A DNA stretch of 64,000 nucleotides, taken from assembly GCA_012729455.1 (NCBI GenBank), contig JAAYDC010000006.1:215782-279781 (forward strand). The letters run 5' to 3'. This DNA is from Chloroflexota bacterium (GTDB lineage: Bacteria; Chloroflexota; Anaerolineae; UBA1429). The number at the start of each line of letters is the position of its first letter. The stretch's first letter is position 1. The notes under the pieces were generated by a model. The model was not told where the DNA came from and made no database searches. It saw nothing but the letters and a program-made list of their open reading frames with translations. Of this stretch, positions 36,634-44,454 are shown one piece after another. The position numbers were made by a program, and so were the translations under genes.

Positions 36634-37236
36634 CTCGGGGAGGCTTTTCAGCACGTCGCGAATCGCCGCCGGGTAAATACAATGCTCGGCGGCGTGCATG
36701 CGCGCCTCCAGCGTCTCCAAGGTGTCTTCCGGAAGGATCGGCACCTCGACTTGGCTCACCACCGGCCCCTCGTCGACGCCTTCATCCGGCGCATAATGCA
36801 CCATGATGCCGGTGTGGCGGATTTCGCCGCGCTGATAAGCCTCATAGGCTCGCTGGATGGCGTGCATACCCGGGAATGTGCCGGGCAACGCCGGGTGAAT
36901 GTTGATCACGCGCCGTTCGTAGCGCCCTAAAAACGCCATACTCAGGATGTGCATCCAGCCGGCTAGCACCACCAGGTCGGGGCAGTAGGGCGCGAGCAGG
37001 GTTGCCAAGTCGGCGTCATACTCGCGGCGGTTGCGGCCTTCGACCACATAGGGCTTGAGGGGATGATAGATCGCCGGGATACCGCGCTGCAGAGCACGCC
37101 CCAGGGCGCCGGCATCTTTGCGGTTGACCAGCACCACCGCCACACGCACATCCTCCAGCTCCCCCGAGGCACACGCATCCATAATAGCCTGCAGGTTGGA
37201 GCCATTGCCTGAAGCCAGCACCGCCAGGCGTCTCAA
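36628..37236 (-). CDS. purN: Phosphoribosylglycinamide formyltransferase (folate-dependent)
   Basis: PurN adds a formyl group from 10-formyl-THF to GAR. The 202-residue protein begins RRLAVLASGNGSNLQAI, the phosphate-binding loop, and has VINIHPALPGTFPG with the catalytic His, TGIMVHYAPDEGVDEGPVV with catalytic Asp, and LEARMHAAEHCIYPAAI. Length is typical. Its start overlaps the purM stop by four bases and it is the last gene of the purine operon. Confidence 0.95.
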   Translation of the reverse strand: MRRLAVLASGNGSNLQAIMDACASGELEDVRVAVVLVNRKDAGALGRALQRGIPAIYHPLKPYVVEGRNRREYDADLATLLAPYCPDLVVLAGWMHILSMAFLGRYERRVINIHPALPGTFPGMHAIQRAYEAYQRGEIRHTGIMVHYAPDEGVDEGPVVSQVEVPILPEDTLETLEARMHAAEHCIYPAAIRDVLKSLPEL

Positions 37237-38261
37237 CGCAGCACCACCCGTTCGTCACCTGCGGTTGCGACCACCCGCCCGATTTGGCGGGCAGTGTCGC
37301 CAGCGGCGGCGATGGCTGCCTCAGCGTCACCGGCTGCCACCACGGCAACCATACCAATGCCCATGTTAAAGACGCGGTACATCTCGTCGTGGTCGATGTG
37401 TCCCTCGCGTTCGATCAGCCTGAAGAGCTCGGGTGCTTCCCAGTTTCCGCGCTCCAGCTCGATGCCCAGCCCATCCGGCAGGATACGCGGCAGGTTATCG
37501 ATAAACCCGCCGCCGGTAATGTGCGCTAACCCCTTGACGCTCACCTGTGCGCGCAGCCGGCGCACGTCGTCGAGGTAGGACCGATGCGGACGCACCAAGG
37601 CATCGCCCAGCGGTTCACCCAGCAACTCGGCATACATGCCATAGGTTTCGGCCGGAAACACACGCCGGATGAGGCTAAAGCCGTTGGTGTGCGGACCGCT
37701 GGAGGGCAGCCCGACCAACATATCGCCTTCGGCTATCGTAGAGCCGTCGATCATGTTGGCACGGTTGACCAGCCCCACAATGGTACCAACCAGGTCGAGC
37801 TCGCCGGGCAGATAGACGCCGGGCATTTCGGCCGTTTCGCCGCCCAAAAGTGCACAGCCGGCCTCACGGCAGGCCGCCGCCGCCCCCGAGACCACCTCAG
37901 CCACCAGCTGCGGGTCGAGCTCGGGCATGGCGATGTAATCCAGGAAAAAGAGCGGCTCGGCGCCCTGCACGAGGATGTCGTTAACGCAATGGTTGACGAT
38001 GTCCATCCCCAGGCTTTGGTAGCTGCCCAGAGCGCTCGCTACCATCGTCTTAGTGCCCACCCCATCGGTGGAAGCCACCAGGGTGGGCGCATCCATCTCC
38101 TTTAACCGCGAGACATCATATAACCCGCCAAAGGCGCCGATCCCCAACAGCACCTCGGGACCATAGGTCGAGCGGACTGCCTGGCTCATCAGGCGTACGA
38201 CCTGGTTACCGGCATCCAGGTTGATGCCAGCTGCCCGATATGCGTTCGCGCTAGGGGTCAT
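37233..38261 (-). CDS. purM: Phosphoribosylformylglycinamidine cyclo-ligase (AIR synthetase)
   Basis: PurM closes FGAM to AIR with ATP. The 342-residue protein has ASTDGVGTKTMVA, the conserved substrate loop, HCVNDILVQGAEPLFFLDYIA in part, GGETAEMPGVY, DMLVGLPSSGPHTNGFSLIR and AHITGGGFIDNLPR. These are the PurM/PurL superfamily ATP and metal motifs. GGGAGGT precedes the ATG at 38261. purD ends one base upstream and purN starts within its last codons, so the operon is contiguous. Confidence 0.96.
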   Translation of the reverse strand: MTPSANAYRAAGINLDAGNQVVRLMSQAVRSTYGPEVLLGIGAFGGLYDVSRLKEMDAPTLVASTDGVGTKTMVASALGSYQSLGMDIVNHCVNDILVQGAEPLFFLDYIAMPELDPQLVAEVVSGAAAACREAGCALLGGETAEMPGVYLPGELDLVGTIVGLVNRANMIDGSTIAEGDMLVGLPSSGPHTNGFSLIRRVFPAETYGMYAELLGEPLGDALVRPHRSYLDDVRRLRAQVSVKGLAHITGGGFIDNLPRILPDGLGIELERGNWEAPELFRLIEREGHIDHDEMYRVFNMGIGMVAVVAAGDAEAAIAAAGDTARQIGRVVATAGDERVVLR

Positions 38262-38262
38262 T

Positions 38263-39543
38263 TTATACCTCCCGTGCCAAGCCTTTGGCTGCTATATCGT
38301 GACGATAGCGCATATCCTGCCAGCGGATCATCCCGGCAGCGCGATAAGCCAGCTGTTGAGCGCTAGCCAGATCGTCCGCCACGGCCGTCACGCCCAAAAC
38401 ACGTCCGCCAGCGGTAACGACCTGGTCGTCCTCGCGGCGGGTGCCGGCGTGAAAGACAGTCACCTCGGACAAGGCTTCGGCCTCTGCAAGGCCAGTGATC
38501 AGGACGCCCTTGCGATAACTGCCCGGGTAGCCTCCCGCGGCGAGTACCACACACACCGCGCTGGCATCCTTCCAGACAATCGGCAGCTGTGCCAGGGTGC
38601 CGTTCAGACACGCCTGCATCACCTGCACCAGGCTGGTCTCGAGCAACGGCAGGATCACCTGCGTTTCCGGGTCGCCAAAGCGGCAGTTGAACTCGAGCAC
38701 ATGGATATCCTGCTCCCCGAGCATCAGGCCGGCGTACAGCACGCCCTTGTATGGGGTGCCGCGCGCTGCCATGCCATCTAGCACGGGCTGCAGCACACGC
38801 TGGCGCACAAAGCCGAGCTGGGCATCGTCCAGGAGCGGCGCCGGCGCATAGGCGCCCATCCCGCCAGTGTTGGGGCCGCGATCGCCGTCATAGGCGGCTT
38901 TATGGTCCTGCGCCAGGACCATCGGCACCGCGACAGTGCCATCGCAAAAGGCCAGCACCGAAACTTCCTGACCGCTTAGGAACTCTTCGATCACCACCTC
39001 GTCGCCAGCAGCGCCAAAATCCCGAGCACGCATGATGCTATCCAGGGCGGCACGCGCCTCGTCATGGGTCTGGCAGATGATCACACCCTTGCCGGCCGCC
39101 AGACCGGTGGCCTTGACCACCAGCGGCAACGGCTGGGTTTGGGCATATTCCCAGGCAGCCTCGTATGCGTCAAACGCGCGGTGCGCAGCGGTGGGAATGC
39201 CGTTTTCGACCATGAACTGTTTGCTAAAGACCTTGGAGCCCTCCAGCTGGGCAGCCGCGGCGACTGGTCCAAAAGCCGCGACGCCCTCCTGCTGCAGGCG
39301 GTCGACCAGTCCGAGCGCCAGCGGCACCTCGGGGCCAACTACCACCAGGTCGATCGCCTCGCGGCACGCAAAATCTGTGAGGCCGGCCAGGTCATCGGCT
39401 GCCAGCGGTACCGTCTGGGCCAGACTGTCCGTACCGCCATTGCCCGGGGCGATATAGAGCTCGCCCGCCTCAGGGCAGTGCCGCAACGCCCACAGCAGGG
39501 CGTGTTCGCGTCCGCCAGAACCGACTACCAGGATGCGTATCAC
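38263..39543 (-). CDS. purD: Phosphoribosylamine-glycine ligase
   Basis: PurD joins glycine to phosphoribosylamine with ATP. The 426-residue ATP-grasp enzyme begins IRILVVGSGGREHALLWAL, has PGNGGTDSLA, VVGPEVPLALGLVDRL, the ATP-grasp lid motif LVVKATGLAAGKGVII, GDRGPNTGGMGAYAP, and FNCRFGDPETQVILP. Length is normal. The start is GTG at 39543, which overlaps the TGA of purF (GTGA), so translation is likely coupled. Confidence 0.96.
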   Translation of the reverse strand: MIRILVVGSGGREHALLWALRHCPEAGELYIAPGNGGTDSLAQTVPLAADDLAGLTDFACREAIDLVVVGPEVPLALGLVDRLQQEGVAAFGPVAAAAQLEGSKVFSKQFMVENGIPTAAHRAFDAYEAAWEYAQTQPLPLVVKATGLAAGKGVIICQTHDEARAALDSIMRARDFGAAGDEVVIEEFLSGQEVSVLAFCDGTVAVPMVLAQDHKAAYDGDRGPNTGGMGAYAPAPLLDDAQLGFVRQRVLQPVLDGMAARGTPYKGVLYAGLMLGEQDIHVLEFNCRFGDPETQVILPLLETSLVQVMQACLNGTLAQLPIVWKDASAVCVVLAAGGYPGSYRKGVLITGLAEAEALSEVTVFHAGTRREDDQVVTAGGRVLGVTAVADDLASAQQLAYRAAGMIRWQDMRYRHDIAAKGLAREV

Positions 39544-40994
39544 GAGCTGCCCGCCCCCGACTGTGATTCTTTGGGCACGAATCCGCCTGCCTTTTGTCGG
39601 AAGAGATACTCACCGCTGAAACAGGCCACGCAAAAGTTGCCCTGCGGGCGCGCGGCAGCCTTGATCATGCCGTCGATACTGAGGAACCCGAGTGTATCCG
39701 CTCCCACCATCTGACGGATCCCTTCGACCGACATGCGGTGGGCGATCAGCTCGTCATAGGTAGCCATGTCGACCCCCATAAAGCAGGGATGCTCGATCGG
39801 CGCCGAGGAGATGCGCAGATGCACTTCGGCCGCACCGGCCGCGCGCAGCATATCCACAATCGGCTTGCTGGTGGTGCCGCGCACGATCGAGTCATCCACC
39901 ACCACCAGGCGTTTGCCCGCCAGCACGCGGCTGAGAGTGTTGAACTTTAATGCCACACCGGCTTTGCGCAGGTGGTCATCGGGCTGGATAAAGGTACGCC
40001 CGATATAGCGGTTCTTTACAAAACCCTCGGAATAGGGGATGCCCGATTCGAGGGCATAACCGATGGCATGCGCCGTAGCAGAATCCGGCACGCCCATCAC
40101 CAGATCAGCCTCGACAGGATGCTCGCGCGCAAGCTCGCGCCCCAGTTCCTGGCGTACTTCGTGGATCAGTTGCCCGTCGATGATGCTGTCGGGGCGCGCA
40201 AAATAGATGTATTCAAAGATGCACAGATTAGGCTTGCCGGCAGGCACGCCCTGGATGATGCGCATGCCGTCTTTATCGACGATGACGATCTCGCCGGGCT
40301 GGATCTCGCGGATCTCGCTCGCCCCAAGGGTCTGCAAGGCACACGTTTCGGAGGCGATCATCCAGCCTTGATGGAGCTTGCCGACCGAGAGCGGACGGAA
40401 ACCCCACGGGTCGCGCACGCCGTACAGCGCGTCGCGGGTGAGGATCGTCAGGCAATAAGCGCCCATCGCCTTTTCCATCAGCTGCTTGATGCGCTCGAGC
40501 CAGGTATCGCCCGTACTGCCCACCAGCACCTGCAACAGCGTCTCGGTGTCGGATTTGGAGGTCAGCCCCACCCCGCGCGCAAAGAGCTCCTGGCGCAGCT
40601 CGCCCGAGTTGACCAGGTTGCCATTGTGTGAGATGGCGATCGGCCCGAGGGCGGATTCGAGGCGAAACGGCCCGGCGCTGACGCGACGCGATGAATCGGC
40701 CGTCGAGTAACGCACATGGCCGATGCCGATATGGCCCTGGAGGGGCGCCAGGTTGGTCTCGTTAAAAACCTGCGAAACCAGTCCCATCTCTTTATAGATC
40801 GTCAGGTTCTGTCCATCCGAGACGGCAATGCCGGCCGATTCCTGGCCGCGGTGTTGCAGGGCATAGAGGGCGAAAAAGGTCAGGCGCGCTGCATCTGCGC
40901 CGGGCAAATAGATGCCAAATACCCCGCACTCTTCGTGCGGATGATCATCCGCGCTTGCCTCCGGCGCACAAGCCAGCAGGTGAGGTTCGATCAC
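39540..40994 (-). CDS. purF: Amidophosphoribosyltransferase
   Basis: PurF makes phosphoribosylamine from PRPP and glutamine. The 484-residue protein has a 22-residue leader before Cys of ECGVFGIY, which is the glutaminase nucleophile after propeptide removal. ALQHRGQESAGIAV and GIGHVRYST continue that domain. The PRTase loop is LVVVDDSIVRGTTSK. The C-terminal NFCVACFSGEY gives the CxxC that, with other Cys residues, ligates a 4Fe-4S cluster in the Bacillus-type enzyme. The start is GTG at 40994 within a GTGA overlap with purE. It lies between purE and purD in the operon. Confidence 0.96.
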   Translation of the reverse strand: MIEPHLLACAPEASADDHPHEECGVFGIYLPGADAARLTFFALYALQHRGQESAGIAVSDGQNLTIYKEMGLVSQVFNETNLAPLQGHIGIGHVRYSTADSSRRVSAGPFRLESALGPIAISHNGNLVNSGELRQELFARGVGLTSKSDTETLLQVLVGSTGDTWLERIKQLMEKAMGAYCLTILTRDALYGVRDPWGFRPLSVGKLHQGWMIASETCALQTLGASEIREIQPGEIVIVDKDGMRIIQGVPAGKPNLCIFEYIYFARPDSIIDGQLIHEVRQELGRELAREHPVEADLVMGVPDSATAHAIGYALESGIPYSEGFVKNRYIGRTFIQPDDHLRKAGVALKFNTLSRVLAGKRLVVVDDSIVRGTTSKPIVDMLRAAGAAEVHLRISSAPIEHPCFMGVDMATYDELIAHRMSVEGIRQMVGADTLGFLSIDGMIKAAARPQGNFCVACFSGEYLFRQKAGGFVPKESQSGAGSS

Positions 40995-41464
40995 AAGTAA
41001 CTCCTATCTGCCGCGATCACGGCGTCCGTCATCTCTTGTTGATATTGGGCTACGCGTGCGCGCAGGGCTTCATCGCTCAGCGCCAGGATCTTGGCGGCCG
41101 CCAGGGCGGCATTTTCGGGTTCGGTAACCACCATTGGGGCCACCCCGCTGGGCATGCGCAGCGACGAGTAGAGGTCGGCCCCGCCAAAGGCGGTGCTGGG
41201 AGGCGGACAGGCGATTACCGGGAAGGTGACGTTGGCATCCACCATGCCGCTGAGGGCATTCGAGCGCCCGGCGATGGTCACCAGCACGGTTGGTTCATCG
41301 GCCGAAAGGCCAGAGATAATCCCCAACAGATGCTGCACGCTTTTGTGGGCCGAGGCCACCCGCACCTGGTAGGGGATGGCAAACCGCTCGAGGGTCGCCT
41401 TGATCTTTACCGCGATCTCGTCGTCGGCCTTGGATCCCATCAGGATCAATACCCGTCCCGCCAT
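40991..41464 (-). CDS. purE: Class II (CO2-using) AIR carboxylase
   Basis: A 157-residue PurE. The motif AGRSNALSGMVDANVTF and ACPPPSTAFGGADLYSSLRM (20 residues) resembles the carboxylase domain of animal PAICS rather than class I PurE, whose equivalent is AGAAAHLPGM. VASAHKSV keeps the catalytic His region. Class II enzymes carboxylate AIR directly with CO2 and need no PurK, and none is found in the operon. purC lies immediately upstream, in the same order as the two halves of PAICS. GAGGAGG precedes the ATG. Its stop overlaps the purF GTG. The class II call is from residue patterns recalled from animal PAICS. Confidence 0.85.
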   Translation of the reverse strand: MAGRVLILMGSKADDEIAVKIKATLERFAIPYQVRVASAHKSVQHLLGIISGLSADEPTVLVTIAGRSNALSGMVDANVTFPVIACPPPSTAFGGADLYSSLRMPSGVAPMVVTEPENAALAAAKILALSDEALRARVAQYQQEMTDAVIAADRSYL

Positions 41465-41482
41465 CGTAACCTCCTCAGCCGA

Positions 41483-42244
41483 TTACTCTTCGACGAACTG
41501 GTCGGTCAGGTCGGCTACTTGCTGATATTTGATCAACAGCTCGCGCAGGCGCTCATCTGTGACCTCGGGCATGTTGCGATAGATCTGTTTGTCGAGCATC
41601 TTGTTCTTGTCGCCGCCCGGCCAGATGCGCCAGGAGTCGTTATCGATCACATCCGCCACCATCAGGCGGCCGTTTTGGTCGCGCCCGAACTCGATCTTGC
41701 AATCCACCAGGGTCACATCCTGAGCAGCCCATTCGCGCTCGAGGATCTCGAACACCCTGCGGCCCGTCTCGTGCATAAAGGCGATCTCATCGGCAGTCGC
41801 CAACCCCAGATCCTGGATCTCTGCATCTGTGACCTGCGGATCGTGGCGGGCATCGTCCTTTAAAAAGGTCTCGACCAGGACCGGGTCAAAGCGGTCTCCC
41901 TCGGACGAGCCCAGCACACGCTTGAGGTACGAGCCGGTAGCGATACGGCGCATGACCACCTCGAGCGGTACCATCGTGCAGCGGTTCACCAGGTTGATGT
42001 TGGGCGCCACCATGCCGATATAGTGCGTGCGGATGCCCTCCAGCTCGAGCAGGTAAAAGACGTTCGAGTTAGTGCGGCACGCCAGAATGCCCTTGCCAGG
42101 CAGCTCGTTGCGGCGCGCGCCATCGCCGGCGGTGATACCATCTTTGTGCAGCATATACACCAGATGATCTTTACCCGGGAAGGCATAGATGACCTTGGTC
42201 TTGCCCTCTGCCAGTTTGTCGCCAAATTCGATTCCGGACGTCAT
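41483..42244 (-). CDS. purC: SAICAR synthetase (PAICS-like PurC)
   Basis: PurC joins CAIR to aspartate. The 253-residue protein has LAEGKTKVIYAF, KDGITAGDGARRNELPGKG, MRRIATGSYLKRVLG, ILEREWAAQDVTLVDCKIEF and VADVIDNDSWRIWPGGDKNK. These match animal PAICS N-terminal domains, including the extra ARRN loop and the DNDSWR block, more than typical bacterial PurC. The ATG at 42244 is favoured because GGGAG lies upstream; an ATG at 42259 overlaps the purB stop and would put that ribosome site inside the gene. purE follows after 18 bases. Confidence 0.93.
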   Translation of the reverse strand: MTSGIEFGDKLAEGKTKVIYAFPGKDHLVYMLHKDGITAGDGARRNELPGKGILACRTNSNVFYLLELEGIRTHYIGMVAPNINLVNRCTMVPLEVVMRRIATGSYLKRVLGSSEGDRFDPVLVETFLKDDARHDPQVTDAEIQDLGLATADEIAFMHETGRRVFEILEREWAAQDVTLVDCKIEFGRDQNGRLMVADVIDNDSWRIWPGGDKNKMLDKQIYRNMPEVTDERLRELLIKYQQVADLTDQFVEE

Positions 42245-42258
42245 GCTTTTATCTCCCA

Positions 42259-43671
42259 TCAGGATTCGTCCTGTTCGCTCAATTCCAGGCGGATCACACG
42301 TGCCAGGTCGCGGCTGCGCCGGGGGGCATCGCCCACGCCAGCACCATCCGCCATAATGCGGCGTATCTCGTCGCCCGTTATATACTGCGTCAGGGCTGCG
42401 TCAGCCGCCAGCAGCTCAGCCAGAGGGTTGGCTTCGCCAGCTTCGACGGCTGCCCAGGCCCGCATACTGGCGGTACGGATCGTCTCGTGCATGATCTGAC
42501 GATCGGCTCCCGCCAGCACCAGAGCCATCAGCAGGCTTTCGGTAGCGGCAAAAGGGCCAAAGCGCTGCATTCCGCGCTGGATGGCAGCCCGGTTAATGCG
42601 CAAGCCCTCGACGATGCGCAGGACGCGCCTGAGGATCTCTTCGACCGCCAGAAAGCCCTCCGGCAAGATGCTGCGGCGGTTGGCGGAATCATCCAGGGTA
42701 CGCTCGAGCGCCGAAAGGGCAGCGTTATCCCAGGCCGCCCGTGGCAGACCCGCCACTACGCGTGCCATTGAGCAGATCGATTCGGCCTGTATCGGGTTAC
42801 GCTTGAATGGCATGGCTGAGGAGCCCACCTGTTGGCGACCGAAAGGCTCGGCCACCTCGCCAAAGGAGGGCGATTGCTGCAGCCGCAGGTCAAAGGCGAA
42901 CTTGTAGGCCGATTGGGCAATCCCTGCCAGCACGGAGAGCACCTGGTAATCCTGCTTGCGCGGATGGGTCTGAGTGCTGACCGGCACCGCCTCGAGCCCC
43001 AGGGACTGCATCACACGCTCCTCGAGTTGCTCGGGGGTGCAGTTACTGCCTGCCAGCAAGTGCGCATACGAGGCAGAGGTGCCCACAGCGCCCTTCAAGC
43101 CCTTGCCGCGGATGGCAGCACGCGCCTCGCACAGGGCGCGGTAATCGTCCAGGAAATCCTGACCATACTGCGCCAGACGGTAGCCGAGGGTGGTCGGCTC
43201 AGCCGGCTGCAGATGGGTATAGGCCATCGTAACCGTATCGGCCTCAGCCTCGATACGCGCCGCCAGGGCGCTCAAGACCTTATTCAACAGCGCGAGCAGC
43301 ATGTCGCAGGCATCGCGCATTCTCAGCGCATCGGCGTTATCTTCGATATCCATGCTGGTAGCGCCCAGATGGATGATCGCCCCGCCCACAGGGCATTGTT
43401 CGGCATAGGTACGCACCTCAGCCATCAAATCGTGGTGCAGATCGCGCTCGAACTCCTGAGCGCGCTCCCAGTCGATATCCCCCTGGTGAGCACGCAACTC
43501 GGCTAATTGCTCGCTCGTCACCAAACCCGCCTCGGACTGGGCCTCGGCCAAGGCTACCCAGATACGGCGCCAGATGCGGCGTTTTTCAACTTCCGACCAT
43601 AGCTGGCGCATGGCGTCGCTGCCATAACGCCAGCCAAAGGGAGATTGGTAAGTTTCCTGTGGGTGTTCCAT
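42259..43671 (-). CDS. purB: Adenylosuccinate lyase
   Basis: PurB removes fumarate from SAICAR and adenylosuccinate. The 470-residue fumarase/aspartase-family protein has VGGAIIHLGATSMDIEDNAD (20 residues) in the first active-site region, TMAYTHLQPAEPTTLGYRLA in the second, and the signature QVGSSAMPFKRNPIQAESIC with the catalytic Ser. The N-terminal half is typical of the eukaryote-like long lyase. It starts three bases after the purQ stop and its stop touches the start codon region of purC. Confidence 0.95.
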   Translation of the reverse strand: MEHPQETYQSPFGWRYGSDAMRQLWSEVEKRRIWRRIWVALAEAQSEAGLVTSEQLAELRAHQGDIDWERAQEFERDLHHDLMAEVRTYAEQCPVGGAIIHLGATSMDIEDNADALRMRDACDMLLALLNKVLSALAARIEAEADTVTMAYTHLQPAEPTTLGYRLAQYGQDFLDDYRALCEARAAIRGKGLKGAVGTSASYAHLLAGSNCTPEQLEERVMQSLGLEAVPVSTQTHPRKQDYQVLSVLAGIAQSAYKFAFDLRLQQSPSFGEVAEPFGRQQVGSSAMPFKRNPIQAESICSMARVVAGLPRAAWDNAALSALERTLDDSANRRSILPEGFLAVEEILRRVLRIVEGLRINRAAIQRGMQRFGPFAATESLLMALVLAGADRQIMHETIRTASMRAWAAVEAGEANPLAELLAADAALTQYITGDEIRRIMADGAGVGDAPRRSRDLARVIRLELSEQDES

Positions 43672-43674
43672 CGT

Positions 43675-44454
43675 CTATATAAACTGTGCTGCGGCGCGTA
43701 CGCCGTTGCTAAAGAGCACCAGACCGCGGTTGCCGCTCGCACCGGCCGTCCAGCGCGGATGCTGCTGAGCTATGATGTGGTTCTCGGGATGCGGCATCAA
43801 GCCCATCACGTTGCCGGCAGCGTTACAAATGCCGGCGATGTCCGATTGCGAACCACTCGGGTTGGCCGGATAGCCAGCCGGCGACGCTCCATCTTCCGTG
43901 ACATAGTAGAGCGCCACCAGCCCTTTATCGGAGAGAGCCTGCAACGCAGCCTCGTCTGGAGCAACCAGGCGTCCCTCGCCGTGTGCCACCGGGCAAAAGA
44001 TGTCTTCCTCCATACCAGCAGTAAAGAGCGAGCGGCTGTTGGCAGCCGGGCGCAGACGCACCCAACGGCACTCGAATTTGGCGCTGACGTTGTTGGTGAG
44101 TGTAACGCGCTGCTCGGGCGCTGGCCCGGGCAGATAACCGGCTTTGACCAGGGTCTGGAAGCCGTTACAGATACCCAGAACCGGTTTGCCGGCTGCCACA
44201 AAGGCATCCAGTTGCGCGCGGAAGCGGTGCACGAGGTCGGTAGCCCATAACCTGCCGGCGCCGAGGTCATCACCATAGGAGAATCCGCCCGGCACCACCA
44301 GCATCTGGTAGGCTTCCAGCGATTTGCTGCCCGCGGCGAGTTGGTTGATGTGCACGATCTCGGGATCGCCGCCCGCCATCTGGCAAGCCAGCGCAATATC
44401 TCGGTCGCGATTGGTACCGGGGGCATGCAGGATCATCACACGTGCTAACGTCAT
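43675..44454 (-). CDS. purQ: FGAM synthase glutaminase subunit
   Basis: PurQ supplies ammonia to PurL. The 259-residue class I glutamine amidotransferase has MILHAPGTNRDRDIALACQ, VVPGGFSYGDDLGAG, PVLGICNGFQTLVKAGYLPG with nucleophile Cys, and GLMPHPENH with the catalytic His. It is longer than common 227-residue bacterial PurQ. The ATG overlaps the purL TGA (ATGA), so the two subunits are translated together. Confidence 0.95.
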   Translation of the reverse strand: MTLARVMILHAPGTNRDRDIALACQMAGGDPEIVHINQLAAGSKSLEAYQMLVVPGGFSYGDDLGAGRLWATDLVHRFRAQLDAFVAAGKPVLGICNGFQTLVKAGYLPGPAPEQRVTLTNNVSAKFECRWVRLRPAANSRSLFTAGMEEDIFCPVAHGEGRLVAPDEAALQALSDKGLVALYYVTEDGASPAGYPANPSGSQSDIAGICNAAGNVMGLMPHPENHIIAQQHPRWTAGASGNRGLVLFSNGVRAAAQFI

